Origin: Paenibacillus ginsengarvi
GTDB lineage: Bacteria; Bacillota; Bacilli; Paenibacillales; NBRC-103111
Direction: 5' to 3'
Assembly (NCBI RefSeq): GCF_003626695.1
Contig: NZ_RBAH01000032.1
Coordinates: 1-64,000 of the forward strand
DNA length: 64,000 bases
Position numbers and translations under genes: made by a program
The notes under the pieces: model-generated
The model's input: only the letters and a program-made list of their open reading frames with translations
Told to the model about the DNA's origin: nothing
Databases searched by the model: none
In this document: piece by piece, positions 43,651 to 52,899 of the stretch
How the letters are laid out: each line of letters opens with the position of its first letter
Position numbering within the stretch: position 1 is the first letter of the stretch

Positions 43651-43838
43651 ACGGTTCAGAAGTTGAACACACACCCGGCGTCCATCCGTGCGGATCAGGC
43701 GAAGGTGATCTTTTTACGCCGGACAACTTTCAGCATGAAATTACTAAGTTTTGCAATCAAACTCCCTATACCCTGAAAGCGAATACAACTTATACTTGCA
43801 ATGTTAGCAAATATTAAAGTCATGGGGGAATCATTGCG

Positions 43839-45185
43839 ATGAAGAAAAAAACGACGTATACGCTAGCGCTTTTATCCGCGATAACAGTTGCTTTGACCGC
43901 GTGCGGCGGGGGCGGAGGCAGTACGGCCAGCCCCGGTACGGACAACAAAACGGACGGGAAAGCGGTTCAGCAAACGCCGGACACGCAAAAACCGGCTGAG
44001 CTTTCCATTTATTTAGGCTCGATGACCAAAAAAGAGCTGGATGAGGTGTACGCTCCGCTCATCAAGGAAAAGTTCCCGAATTATACCTTGATCGGCGTGG
44101 AGTCGTCCAATAAAATAGGGGATTTGCTGGCTGCGGGCAATGTGCCGGACATTATCGTCGGCACGAAAGGGACCATCCCGTTATCGCTTCAGGAATTCGG
44201 AATCGATCAGGACATTAGCGACCTGGTCAAAACGAGCAAATTCGATCTCTCCCGTATCGAGCCGGCCTATTTGGACCAGATGAAATATTACACGAACGGG
44301 AAAATCATCGGCATTCCGATTAACGGTCCGGCGTTCGCGCTCCATTACAATAAAACGCTGTTCGACAAGTTCGGCGTCGCGTATCCGAAAGATGGCATGA
44401 CGTGGGACGATACGTATGAAATCGCTAAGAAGCTGACCAGAAACGAAGGCGGCATTCAATACCGCGGCTACAGCGAGCGCTGGCATCAGATGTTTATGGA
44501 GTTCAACCAGTTTTCGCTCCCGTATCTCGATGCGAAGGAAGACAAGGCGGCGGTCAACACCGATCAGTGGAAAACGCTTATTAACGGCTTTGTCCGCTTC
44601 TACAAGCTTCCGGGGCTCAAGTTCGACAGCAAGACCGGCTATACGGAAGAGGATCTCAAGGTGTTCGCGACGGGGACGTCGGGCATGCAAATATTCGGCC
44701 AGCCGGATCAGTTCAAGACGTTCGACTGGGATATCGTCTCCGTTCCTACCTTTAAGGAAAAGCCGAACGGCAATCTGTGGGGAAGCGCGCGGTTCTTCTT
44801 TATAACGAATACGAGCAAAAACAAAGAAGCGGCGATGAACGTCAGCGCATTTATTACGTCGGACGAGGCGCAACTCAAGCTGTCGCGCAAAGGTTACGCG
44901 CCATCGCTTGCGAAAATTTCCGACGAAATGAAGACGGTGTTTCAACAAGACGGCCTCAACTACAAAGGCAAACACGTCACCTCGTTTTTCTACAACAAGC
45001 CTGCCTCCGAGCCGCCGGCAAGAGCGCCGGGACTCGTCAATTTCACGAAGGCGCAGGCGATCATGATTGCCGAGGTACAAAAAATGTTTACCGACGGCAT
45101 AGAGGTAGACGTCAATACGGCGCTGCGAAACGCCGAGGAATTGATCAATAAAGGCATAGCGGAGCAAAAGGCGACGAAAAAGTAA
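43839..45185 (+). CDS. Extracellular solute-binding lipoprotein (orphan SBP 3)
   Basis: 448 aa, ATG at 43839. Signal peptide with lipobox ALTACG, a Gly/Ser/Thr linker, then a family 1 binding fold with FDKFGVAYPKDGMTWD and a C-terminal VDVNTALRNAEELINK, shared with the paralogues at 12.4 and 24.9 kb. No permease or ATPase lies nearby: mqnBD precede it and a convergent cytochrome gene follows. The ligand is not predictable; the close likeness among the three suggests duplication followed by ligand divergence. Confidence 0.85.
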   Translation: MKKKTTYTLALLSAITVALTACGGGGGSTASPGTDNKTDGKAVQQTPDTQKPAELSIYLGSMTKKELDEVYAPLIKEKFPNYTLIGVESSNKIGDLLAAGNVPDIIVGTKGTIPLSLQEFGIDQDISDLVKTSKFDLSRIEPAYLDQMKYYTNGKIIGIPINGPAFALHYNKTLFDKFGVAYPKDGMTWDDTYEIAKKLTRNEGGIQYRGYSERWHQMFMEFNQFSLPYLDAKEDKAAVNTDQWKTLINGFVRFYKLPGLKFDSKTGYTEEDLKVFATGTSGMQIFGQPDQFKTFDWDIVSVPTFKEKPNGNLWGSARFFFITNTSKNKEAAMNVSAFITSDEAQLKLSRKGYAPSLAKISDEMKTVFQQDGLNYKGKHVTSFFYNKPASEPPARAPGLVNFTKAQAIMIAEVQKMFTDGIEVDVNTALRNAEELINKGIAEQKATKK

Positions 45186-45207
45186 GCGCCGCATAGCGAA
45201 CAGCTGC

Positions 45208-45253
45208 AAGGACTGTCCCGGACGAGGCTATTAGGCCCGGGGCGGTCCTTTTT
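45208..45253 (+). terminator. Intrinsic terminator after orphan SBP 3
   Basis: AAGGACTGTCCCGG side (from 45208) pairs imperfectly with CCGGGGCGGTCCTT, ending in TTTTT near 45253. Confidence 0.65.
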
Positions 45254-45275
45254 GCCGTTGCCGCGCTCAAACAAA

Positions 45276-45306
45276 ACAAGCAGCCAGAGCAGGCTGCTTG
45301 TTTTTT
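45276..45306. terminator. Bidirectional terminator between SBP 3 and cytochrome c genes
   Basis: AACAAGCAGCC (45276-45285 with its 5' neighbours), AGAGCA loop, GGCTGCTTGTT (45292-45302), with T run on the plus side and A-rich flank on the other. Confidence 0.75.
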
Positions 45307-45317
45307 GAGCAAAGCTC

Positions 45318-45662
45318 TTACTTTTTGGCGGCGAGCCAGTCGGAGACGGCGCTGATGTCGCTTTCCGACAGCTTGCTTTTGAAGTTCGGCATTGCGCCTT
45401 TGCCGTTCGTAATAATGCCGGCGATCTGATCTTTGGAATATTTGGAGCCGATCGCCGACAGCTTCGGCCCGCCGCCGCCCTCCAGGTTGACGCCGTGACA
45501 GCTTGTGCAGTTTTGCTTGACGATTGCTTGCGCGTCCGCGGTCGTTGCCGTACCGCCGCCGGCTGTGCCTCCCTGGTTCGTTTCCGGGGTTTTGCTTTTT
45601 CCGCAGGCGGAAAGGGCGAGCGCGAGCAGAACGGCCGACCCGATAATCGCAGTTTTTCGCAT
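45318..45662 (-). CDS. Lipoprotein cytochrome c (c-551-like)
   Basis: 114 aa. ATG at 45662 after TTGGAGGG. Lipobox LSACG (Cys20), a Gly/Thr linker, then one class I cytochrome c domain: heme motif CTSCH, the Met ligand in GAMPNF, and a final SDWLAAKK helix. It is anchored on the outside of the membrane and carries electrons, as the Bacillus cccB product does. It is divergent from the flavoprotein dehydrogenase genes and is their likely electron acceptor. Confidence 0.92.
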   Translation of the reverse strand: MRKTAIIGSAVLLALALSACGKSKTPETNQGGTAGGGTATTADAQAIVKQNCTSCHGVNLEGGGGPKLSAIGSKYSKDQIAGIITNGKGAMPNFKSKLSESDISAVSDWLAAKK

Positions 45663-45846
45663 GTGAGTTTCCCTCCAAGAAGACGGTTGTTTAGATGGAA
45701 TGCCCCTAGCATGCCCGCAGCCTCCATTTTCATTCGCTTTTTTTGCAGATGAAGCCGGTTTGCATAATTTGTTAATCGGTTGCCAAGCCTAATGGAAGCC
45801 AGACCAAGTTTTAGCTGTATAAACTACAACCGAGGAGCAGCGACTT

Positions 45847-46599
45847 ATGACAGATCAGCACTCAGAGCAGCGGCAAACCAACTCCCGGCGCAAGTTTCTG
45901 AAATATTCCGGAGCGGCCATCGGCGGAGCGGTTATAACGGGCGTCATCGCGGGTTGTACGACCAAAGGCAACAATACGGCTACGCCGCCTCCGGCGGAGA
46001 CGAAGCCCGTCCAAAACTTCAACGAAGCGACCATGTTTTTCAATCAGGAGCAGCTGCAAATTACGGAAGCGGCAGCCGAACGCATTTTTCCGAAAGATGA
46101 CCTCGGCCCGGGAGCGGCAGAGCTTGGAGTCGCCTTTTATATCGACCACCAGCTCGCCGGACAGTTCGGCAATAACGTCCGGGAATACCGGATGGGGCCG
46201 TTTGGTCCCAGCGAAGCGACGCAAGGGGATTACCAGAGCATTCCGCGTCACGCCGTGTTCACGATGGGCTTGCAGGCGATTCAGGACGAGAGCCAGAAGA
46301 AGCATCAGAAAGGGTTCGCGGAACTGACCGACGAGGAGAAGGACACCATCCTCACCTCTCTCCAGAAGGGCGAAATTCAAGTTGTAACCGGAGTTACCGG
46401 CCAATCGTTCTTCAACCTTTTGCGCAGCATGACGATTGAAGGCGCTTATTGCGATCCCGTATACGGGGGCAATAAAAATATGATGGGCTGGAAAATGCGC
46501 CAATATCCGGGCAATCAAATGAGCTACACGGACATTATGGAGAAAGACGAATTTATCGTGATGGAGCCGCGCAGCCTGCACGATCATTTCGCCCACTGA
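45847..46599 (+). CDS. Tat-exported gluconate 2-dehydrogenase subunit 3-like protein
   Basis: 250 aa, ATG at 45847 after GAGGAG. The N-terminus has a twin-arginine signal SRRKFLKYSGAAIGG followed by a hydrophobic stretch and a lipobox-like IAGC. The body matches the gluconate 2-dehydrogenase small (gamma) subunit family: LGPGAAELGVAFYIDHQL, then FFNLLRSMTIEGAYCDPVYGGN, GWKMRQYPG. This subunit normally carries the partner flavoprotein across the membrane. The flavoprotein gene follows 44 bases later and tatC/tatA close the cluster. Confidence 0.9.
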   Translation: MTDQHSEQRQTNSRRKFLKYSGAAIGGAVITGVIAGCTTKGNNTATPPPAETKPVQNFNEATMFFNQEQLQITEAAAERIFPKDDLGPGAAELGVAFYIDHQLAGQFGNNVREYRMGPFGPSEATQGDYQSIPRHAVFTMGLQAIQDESQKKHQKGFAELTDEEKDTILTSLQKGEIQVVTGVTGQSFFNLLRSMTIEGAYCDPVYGGNKNMMGWKMRQYPGNQMSYTDIMEKDEFIVMEPRSLHDHFAH

Positions 46600-46643
46600 A
46601 AGCAGCGTTACACATATTATTTACATAGGAAGCGGGGATTGGA

Positions 46644-48368
46644 ATGGCAACGAAATTGCCGAAGGTACCGGTCGTCATCGTCGGAGTGGGATGGTCCGGT
46701 GGTATTATTGCCGCAGAGCTGGCGAAGCAGGGTATCAAGGTGGTCGGCCTGGAGCGCGGTAAGCCGCGCAGCATGAAAGATTACTATATGGTGCACGATG
46801 AGCTTCGGTATGCCCAGCGTCTGGAGCTTATGCAGGATTTGTCGAGAGAAACGGTGACGTTCCGCAATACGGAAAAAATGACGGCGCGTCCGATGCGCCA
46901 GCACGGCTCGTTCTTGCTCGGAGAAGGACTCGGCGGCGCCAGCGTACACTGGAACGGACAGCTGCCCCGTTTCCTTCCGTACGATTTTCAGATTTACAGC
47001 AAAACCGTCGAACGGTACGGCAAAAGTAAAATACCCGAAGGGATGACGATCCAAGACTGGGGCATCACCTACGACGAGATCGAGCCGTACTACGACAAGT
47101 TTGAAAAGATGGCCGGCATATCCGGAGGCGATCAGCCGCTCGAGCTGATGGGCAAACGCTCCAGCCCGTACCCGACCAAGCCCATGCTCAAGACGCCGGC
47201 GATGAAATTGTTCGAAGATGCGACGAAAAAGCTGGGCTACCATCCTTATGTGGCTCCTTCCGCAAACTTATCGGAGCAGTATACGAATCCGGACGGCATC
47301 ACGAGGGCCGCCTGTCAATATTGCGGCTATTGCGAACGGTTCGGCTGCGAATACGGCGCGAAGGCCGATGCGGTCGTAACGGTGCTGCCGGTTGCCGAAA
47401 AGACCGGAAACTTCGAGCTTAGAAGCTATTCCAATGTGGTGAAGGTGCTGAACGACGGCAAAAAAGCAAGCGGTGTCGTTTACGTCAATACGCTGACGGG
47501 TGACGAGTTTGAACAGCCTGCCGATGTGGTCATACTGGCCAGCTATTTGTTCAATAACGTCAGGCTGCTGCTTACTTCAAAGCTCGGAACTCCTTATGAT
47601 CCGGCCACCGGCAAAGGAGTGATCGGACGTAACTATGCTTATCAGGTTCAAGGCGGGTCCACGACCGCATTTTTCGAAGAGAAGCAATTCAATACGTATG
47701 CGGGCGCCGGCGCACTCGGTATGGAAATTCCGGATTTCAACGGAGACAACTTCGACCACGCGAATTTGCAGTTTATTCATGGCGCGGGCGTTCGCCTGTT
47801 CCAGACAGGGCAGCGCCCGATCGGCAACAATACGGTTCCAGCCGGCACGCCGGCATGGGGCAAAGAGTTCAAGCAAGCCTCCATCAAATATGCTTACAGG
47901 ACGCTGACCGTCGCGTCCCAAGGCTCCAACATGCCGTACAAGCATCACTACTTGGATCTCGACCCGACGTACAAGGATGCTAACGGGATGCCGCTCATGC
48001 GTATTACGTTTGATTTCGAGGAGCAGGATCGGCAGATGGTGAAATTTATCGCCGGAAAAACACAAGAAATCGCCAAAGCAATGGGCGCGTCCTCCATAGG
48101 GTCGAGCGATCAGCTCAATCCGTACAATATCGTGCCCTACCAATCGACCCACAACACGGGCGGGGCTTGCATGGGAGCCGATCCTTCTACGTCAGCGGTC
48201 AATTCGTACCTGCAAATGTGGGATGCGGAAAATGTTTTTGTCGTCGGAGCTTCGGCATTTAACCACAATAGCGGCTACAATCCGACGGGCGTGGTAGGCG
48301 CTCTCTCCTACCGGACAGCGGAAGGCGTAGCCAAATATTTGAAGCAGGGCAGCGGGCTGGTCGTCTGA
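46644..48368 (+). CDS. GMC-type FAD dehydrogenase with Fe-S cysteine cluster
   Basis: 574 aa, ATG at 46644 after GGAAGCGGGG. FAD motif VIVGVGWSGGIIAAELA, GLGGASVHWNG, and the C-terminal GMC part with HNTGGACMGADP and SAFNHNSGYNPTG, which supplies the active-site His/Asn. A cysteine cluster, Cys224, Cys227, Cys230 and Cys235 (CQYCGYCERFGC), matches the iron-sulphur site of membrane-bound FAD dehydrogenases such as gluconate and glucose dehydrogenases. No own signal, so it is carried by the Tat-signal subunit. It should oxidise a sugar or polyol outside and pass electrons to the cytochrome c. The substrate is unknown. Confidence 0.9.
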   Translation: MATKLPKVPVVIVGVGWSGGIIAAELAKQGIKVVGLERGKPRSMKDYYMVHDELRYAQRLELMQDLSRETVTFRNTEKMTARPMRQHGSFLLGEGLGGASVHWNGQLPRFLPYDFQIYSKTVERYGKSKIPEGMTIQDWGITYDEIEPYYDKFEKMAGISGGDQPLELMGKRSSPYPTKPMLKTPAMKLFEDATKKLGYHPYVAPSANLSEQYTNPDGITRAACQYCGYCERFGCEYGAKADAVVTVLPVAEKTGNFELRSYSNVVKVLNDGKKASGVVYVNTLTGDEFEQPADVVILASYLFNNVRLLLTSKLGTPYDPATGKGVIGRNYAYQVQGGSTTAFFEEKQFNTYAGAGALGMEIPDFNGDNFDHANLQFIHGAGVRLFQTGQRPIGNNTVPAGTPAWGKEFKQASIKYAYRTLTVASQGSNMPYKHHYLDLDPTYKDANGMPLMRITFDFEEQDRQMVKFIAGKTQEIAKAMGASSIGSSDQLNPYNIVPYQSTHNTGGACMGADPSTSAVNSYLQMWDAENVFVVGASAFNHNSGYNPTGVVGALSYRTAEGVAKYLKQGSGLVV

Positions 48369-48396
48369 TCGGCCCCGGCTTTGCAGCTAAGGCGGA

Positions 48397-49125
48397 ATGA
48401 GGATGGATCAGGAAGAGTTGGTTTTTCATTTGACCGAGGTGCGCAAACGGCTTCTGGTCGTGTTCGCGGCGTTTTTCGCGACGTTATGCCTCGGGCTGTA
48501 CGTATCGCCGAAGCTGCTGCTGCTGCTCAAAAACCAGCCGGCGGCGGCAAGCATCGAATGGAATGTGTTCGCGTTTACCGACGGGCTGTTCATTTATATG
48601 AAGTGCGCCCTGCTGGTAGCCGTCCTGTTTACGCTTCCCGTTCTGCTGTACCAGATATGGGCGTTCGTCCGGCCTGGACTTACGGAGGAGGAGGCGAAGG
48701 GAACGCTGGCGTACGTGCCGGTGTCGTTCGCGCTGTTTCTTGCAGGGGCGTCATTCAGCTACTTCGTCGTGTTCCCGATGATGCTCGGGTTCATGGAGAA
48801 AATGAACCGCACGATCGGGGCCGTCGAAACGTACGGGATCGATAAATATTTCTCGTTTCTGTTCAGCGTCGTGTTCCCGATGGCGATCGCCTTCGAGCTT
48901 CCCGTCGTGCTGCTGTTTCTGACGAAGATCGGTCTGCTCACGCCGGGGAGGCTCAAGGCGGCGCGCAAATTCGCTTACCTCGGCCTCGCGATTGTCGGCT
49001 CGTGCATCTCGCCGCCCGATTTCGTTTCGCATCTATCGGTCACGATTCCGCTTATCGTGCTGTTCGAGATCAGCGTCATCGTCTCGTCGCGCCAGTGGAG
49101 CCGGATGGAGCAGCGCGTCTCTTAG
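48397..49125 (+). CDS. tatC: Twin-arginine translocase TatC
   Basis: 242 aa, six membrane helices. The family N-terminus HLTEVRKRLLVV, the loop FVRPGLTEEEAKGT and FPMAIAFELPVVLLFL mark TatC. It recognises twin-arginine signals and forms the export site with TatA. Starting 28 bases after the flavoprotein gene, it is probably the dedicated translocase for the gamma subunit/flavoprotein pair. The ATG at 48397 follows AAGGCGG; a second start at 48403 is possible. Confidence 0.93.
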   Translation: MRMDQEELVFHLTEVRKRLLVVFAAFFATLCLGLYVSPKLLLLLKNQPAAASIEWNVFAFTDGLFIYMKCALLVAVLFTLPVLLYQIWAFVRPGLTEEEAKGTLAYVPVSFALFLAGASFSYFVVFPMMLGFMEKMNRTIGAVETYGIDKYFSFLFSVVFPMAIAFELPVVLLFLTKIGLLTPGRLKAARKFAYLGLAIVGSCISPPDFVSHLSVTIPLIVLFEISVIVSSRQWSRMEQRVS

Positions 49126-49188
49126 GGCGTGTTTACAAACGCGCTCTAGCTCCCATACTCATACAAGATCAGAAAGGAAGTGGCACAC

Positions 49189-49389
49189 ATGTTCAATAAT
49201 ATCGGGATTTCCGGGCTGATTATCATTCTGGCAATCGCGCTCGTCATCTTCGGGCCGGCCAAGCTGCCCCAGCTCGGCCGGGCATTCGGAGACACGCTTC
49301 GCGAGTTCCGCAATTCAACCCGCGGCATCGCGGACGACGCCGATCCGGCGGATACGAATAACGCGCAGGAAGTAAAGCGTTTGTCGTAA
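49189..49389 (+). CDS. tatA: Twin-arginine translocase TatA
   Basis: 66 aa. The ATG at 49189 follows AAAGGAAG; a GTG at 49180 lies too close to it. One N-terminal helix ([20 protein letters not shown]), the [20 protein letters not shown] amphipathic helix that defines TatA, and a short acidic tail. It lines the export pore with TatC. It ends before a strong terminator. Confidence 0.95.
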   Translation: MFNNIGISGLIIILAIALVIFGPAKLPQLGRAFGDTLREFRNSTRGIADDADPADTNNAQEVKRLS

Positions 49390-49415
49390 GGCGCTCGCAG
49401 ATTGTCAGGAACGAG

Positions 49416-49462
49416 AAAGGATCTCGCTTCCACCACCGGTGGAGGATGAGATCCTTTTTTTC
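49416..49462 (+). terminator. Intrinsic terminator after tatA
   Basis: AAAGGATCTC (49416-49425) pairs with GAGATCCTTT (49448 onward), followed by eight T. Confidence 0.85.
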
Positions 49463-49489
49463 TGAATCAATCCTTGCATAGAAAAACTC

Positions 49490-49518
49490 TTTACAAAATC
49501 GTTAATTATCTTTATGAT
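49490..49518 (+). promoter_or_regulatory. SigA-type promoter of the mannosidase gene
   Basis: TTTACA (49490-49495), 17-base spacer, TATGAT (49513-49518). About 117 bases of leader follow before the start codon, with GC-rich and repetitive text (gcagtcgcagtcgcattcgc) but no clear switch. Confidence 0.65.
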
Positions 49519-49635
49519 TAAATTAATTAATAAAAAGTTCGCAGCAGCAGTCGCAGTCGCATTCGCTTCTCGCCGAAGGTCATTTCAAGGTCATTCGCGC
49601 CGCGCTGCCAAACCCGTACACGCAGGAGGGGCCTC

Positions 49636-52600
49636 ATGCTCTTAACTTTCGAAAAGCTATGGAAACGCATCGTACAATTGGAGAAATATCGCTATATCGA
49701 TTACCGTGAGCTGCCTTCCTACCGATTCTGGGTCGACAAGGAAGCCGAGATTGGGGCAATGCCTCCCGCCGAGGCCGAGTGGGGGACGATTAGCGTAGGC
49801 GACCGCTGGCGCGGCTATGACTTGACGGCCTGGCTCAGCGCAAGCGCAGTCATTCCGGCGGAATGGTCGGGACGGAAAGTCGTCGGCTTGTTCGACTTCG
49901 GGAAAACCGGAGCGGGCCACAATTCCGGCTTCGAATCGCTGCTGTACGTAAACGGCGCGCCGTATCAGGGCGTAGGCAGCAATCATAAGGAAGTGTTTTT
50001 CCCGGAAACGCTTGTTGGTGAGCAGGTGGAGCTGCTGTTCAAAATATGGACCGGGCTGAACGGGGAGGAAGGCACGAAAACGGAGCTGGAGCATCAGCTC
50101 TCGATGTCCGGGCTTGCCGTGCTGGAAACCGAGGCGGACGATTTGTATTACACGGCGTTCGCGGTCTGGCATACGATCAAGGTGCTTGGCGACAACAGCT
50201 GGGAGAAACAGGCGCTTCTGAAAGCGCTTGACCGGTCGATCATGCTGATCAACTGGCGGGTTCCGGGGGACGAGGCGTTTTATGCCAGCGTGCGCGAGGC
50301 GAACGCAAAGCTGAAGGAGGAGCTGGAAGCGATTCCGAAATTCCAGCCGCTCACGGTGCGCTGCATCGGGCACACGCATATCGATGTGGCCTGGCTGTGG
50401 CGGCTGAGACATACGCGGGAGAAGGCGGCCCGCTCGTTTTCCACCGTCCTGCGCCTGATGGAGCAGTTCCCGGATTATGTGTTTCTGCAAACGATGCCGC
50501 AATTGTACGAATATATCGAGCGCGACTATCCGGACATTTTTGCCGGCATTCAGGAGCGCGTCAAGGAAGGACGCTGGGAAGCCGGCGGCGCGATGTGGCT
50601 GGAATCGGACTGCAACATTCCGTCTGGCGAATCGCTCGTCCGCCAGCTGTTGTACGGCATGCGCTATTTCGAGAACAAATTCGGCGTCTCGTGCGACTAT
50701 TTATGGCTGCCCGACGTGTTCGGCTACAGCTGGGCGCTTCCGCAAATTTTGCAAAAGAGCGGCCTGCGCTACTTCATGACGACGAAGATCAGTTGGAACG
50801 TTTACAACCGGTTCCCGCACGACACCTTTGTATGGCGGGGAATCGACGGGACGGAAGTGCTCACCCATTATATTACGACGCCCGATCCGGATCTCGCGGA
50901 CAGCCCGTTCACCCGGTTCTACACGTACAACGGCCAAGTCGTTCCGGCGACGCTGGCGGGGATCTGGAACAACTACCGCGACAAGGAAATCAACGACTCC
51001 GAGCTGCTGCTCTCGTACGGCTGGGGAGACGGCGGCGGCGGCCCGACCCGGACGATGCTGGAGCTGCGCAGACGGCTGGAGGATATGCCGGGGCTGCCGA
51101 AGGCGACGACCGGCCGTGCCGACGAGTTTTTCCGCAGTCTGGAGCAGACGGTGTCGAGCACCGACCGTTACGTGCACCGCTGGGACGGCGAGCTTTATTT
51201 GGAGCTTCATCGGGGCACCTACACGTCGCAGGGTTATGTGAAGCTGATGAACCGGCGGATGGAGTTTCTGCTGCGCGATGCGGAGATCGTCTCCAGCTTC
51301 GCCGCTCCGCTGGCGGGCTTCGCCTCCTATCCGGCGTTTGCGCTGTACGAGAGCTGGAAAATTGTGCTGCGCAACCAGTTCCACGATATTTTGCCGGGCT
51401 CTTCGATTACGGCCGTTTACGACGATTGCCGCATCGAATACGCGGAAGCGAAGCAGCTTGCGGACGAAGCGCTCGCGGGCGGACTCGGAAAGCTCGCCTC
51501 GTTTGCGGCTGCGGACGGACGTCCGGGCTGGATGCTGTACAACACGCTGACGTGGGCGCGGAGCGAGCTGGTTCATCTGCCGTGGGAAGACCGCTTTGCG
51601 GGCAAACGCTGGGTGGACGGGGCCGGCAGACCGGTTTCGGCCGAGCGCATTAGCGGATCGGCGGACGGAGATTACCTCCAGCTGTATGTGACGGATATTC
51701 CGCCGATGGGCTACACGACTGTGTATATGGAGCAGGAGAGCGAGCCGGCTTCGCCTGCCGGTGCGGTTATCGTATGCGGAGAGCGTTCGGCTTCCACTCC
51801 GTTTTACGAGATCGAGTGGAACGAAGCCGGGCAGCTGACGCGACTGTTCGACAAGCGGTCCGGCCGCGAAGTTATCGCCGAAGGCGAGACGGCGAACCGT
51901 TTCGACGTTCACGAAGACAAACCGGTCAATCACGACAACTGGGAGATCGATATTTTCTATTACGACAAAGTGCGGCAGGTTACCGACATCCGTTCCATCG
52001 AGGTGATCGAGAACGGACCGCAGCGCGCCGTGATCCAGTTTGCCTGGAAGTACGGCAGCACGTCGATCCGCCAGGATATGATCCTTTACGTGCACAATCC
52101 GCGCATCGATTTCTCCACCTGGGTCGATTGGCAGGAGCGGGAGACGCTGCTTAAGGTCGCCTTCCCGGTGCAAGTGCGGGCGACGGCGGCGACGTACGAA
52201 ATCCAGTTCGGGCATGTGCAGCGGCCGACGCACTGGAATACGAGCTGGGACTTCGCCCGCTTCGAAACCTGCGCGCACAAATGGGTCGATCTGTCCGAAC
52301 GAGGCTTCGGCGTCAGCCTTATGAACGACTGCAAGTACGGCCACGACATCCGCGACAACGTCATGCGCATCACGCTGCTGAAGTCGTCGAACAAGCCGGA
52401 CCCGGAATGCGACAAGGGCGAGCATGTCTTTACATACGCTTTGCTGCCGCATGACGGCGACTGGTTCGCCGCAGGCACCGTGCAGCAGGCGTACCGTCTG
52501 AACGTGCCGGTCGTTATCGGCGCACTGCCTGAGGGCGGCGCAGCGGATTCGTCCGCATCCGCAGGAACGCTTCCCGCGCTGCTCAGCCTGATCGGTGTAG

Positions 52601-52851
52601 AGAGCGATCACATAATGATCGATACGGTCAAGAAGGCAGAGGATTCGGACGAATGGATCGTACGCTGCTACGAATATGCGGGCAAGCGGGACGAGGCCGG
52701 CTTCCGCTTCCACTATCGCCTCGGCAAGGTGGAAGAGGTCAATCTGGCCGAACGTGAAGCGGCAGCGATGGCTTTCGAAGAGCACGGCTTCCGGGCTTAT
52801 TTCAAACCGTTCGAACTGAAGACGTTCCGCATTGCCTTAGCCGGCACATAA
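49636..52851 (+). CDS. Glycoside hydrolase family 38 alpha-mannosidase
   Basis: 1071 aa, ATG at 49636 after GGAGGGG. An N-terminal beta/helical domain (1-235) precedes the catalytic alpha/beta barrel. That barrel has the zinc and active-site motif GHTHIDVAWLW (His246, His248, Asp250) and the nucleophile in LWLPDVFGYSW (Asp360). Middle helical and C-terminal beta domains follow (EIEWNEAGQLTRLFDKRSG, WDFARFETCAHKWVD). The length and lack of signal peptide fit the cytoplasmic class II mannosidases of Bacillales. It removes alpha-mannose from imported glycans. Kinase and aldolase genes follow on the same strand. Confidence 0.93.
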   Translation: MLLTFEKLWKRIVQLEKYRYIDYRELPSYRFWVDKEAEIGAMPPAEAEWGTISVGDRWRGYDLTAWLSASAVIPAEWSGRKVVGLFDFGKTGAGHNSGFESLLYVNGAPYQGVGSNHKEVFFPETLVGEQVELLFKIWTGLNGEEGTKTELEHQLSMSGLAVLETEADDLYYTAFAVWHTIKVLGDNSWEKQALLKALDRSIMLINWRVPGDEAFYASVREANAKLKEELEAIPKFQPLTVRCIGHTHIDVAWLWRLRHTREKAARSFSTVLRLMEQFPDYVFLQTMPQLYEYIERDYPDIFAGIQERVKEGRWEAGGAMWLESDCNIPSGESLVRQLLYGMRYFENKFGVSCDYLWLPDVFGYSWALPQILQKSGLRYFMTTKISWNVYNRFPHDTFVWRGIDGTEVLTHYITTPDPDLADSPFTRFYTYNGQVVPATLAGIWNNYRDKEINDSELLLSYGWGDGGGGPTRTMLELRRRLEDMPGLPKATTGRADEFFRSLEQTVSSTDRYVHRWDGELYLELHRGTYTSQGYVKLMNRRMEFLLRDAEIVSSFAAPLAGFASYPAFALYESWKIVLRNQFHDILPGSSITAVYDDCRIEYAEAKQLADEALAGGLGKLASFAAADGRPGWMLYNTLTWARSELVHLPWEDRFAGKRWVDGAGRPVSAERISGSADGDYLQLYVTDIPPMGYTTVYMEQESEPASPAGAVIVCGERSASTPFYEIEWNEAGQLTRLFDKRSGREVIAEGETANRFDVHEDKPVNHDNWEIDIFYYDKVRQVTDIRSIEVIENGPQRAVIQFAWKYGSTSIRQDMILYVHNPRIDFSTWVDWQERETLLKVAFPVQVRATAATYEIQFGHVQRPTHWNTSWDFARFETCAHKWVDLSERGFGVSLMNDCKYGHDIRDNVMRITLLKSSNKPDPECDKGEHVFTYALLPHDGDWFAAGTVQQAYRLNVPVVIGALPEGGAADSSASAGTLPALLSLIGVESDHIMIDTVKKAEDSDEWIVRCYEYAGKRDEAGFRFHYRLGKVEEVNLAEREAAAMAFEEHGFRAYFKPFELKTFRIALAGT

Positions 52852-52899
52852 AGCTCATGAACAGATTCGCGCCATAAGGGTGGGAAGGGAGACAGTTGT

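Noticed and set aside
50701-52785. 694-codon minus-strand frame opposite the mannosidase
   Set aside because: The mannosidase has complete family motifs on the plus strand, so this is a composition artefact.
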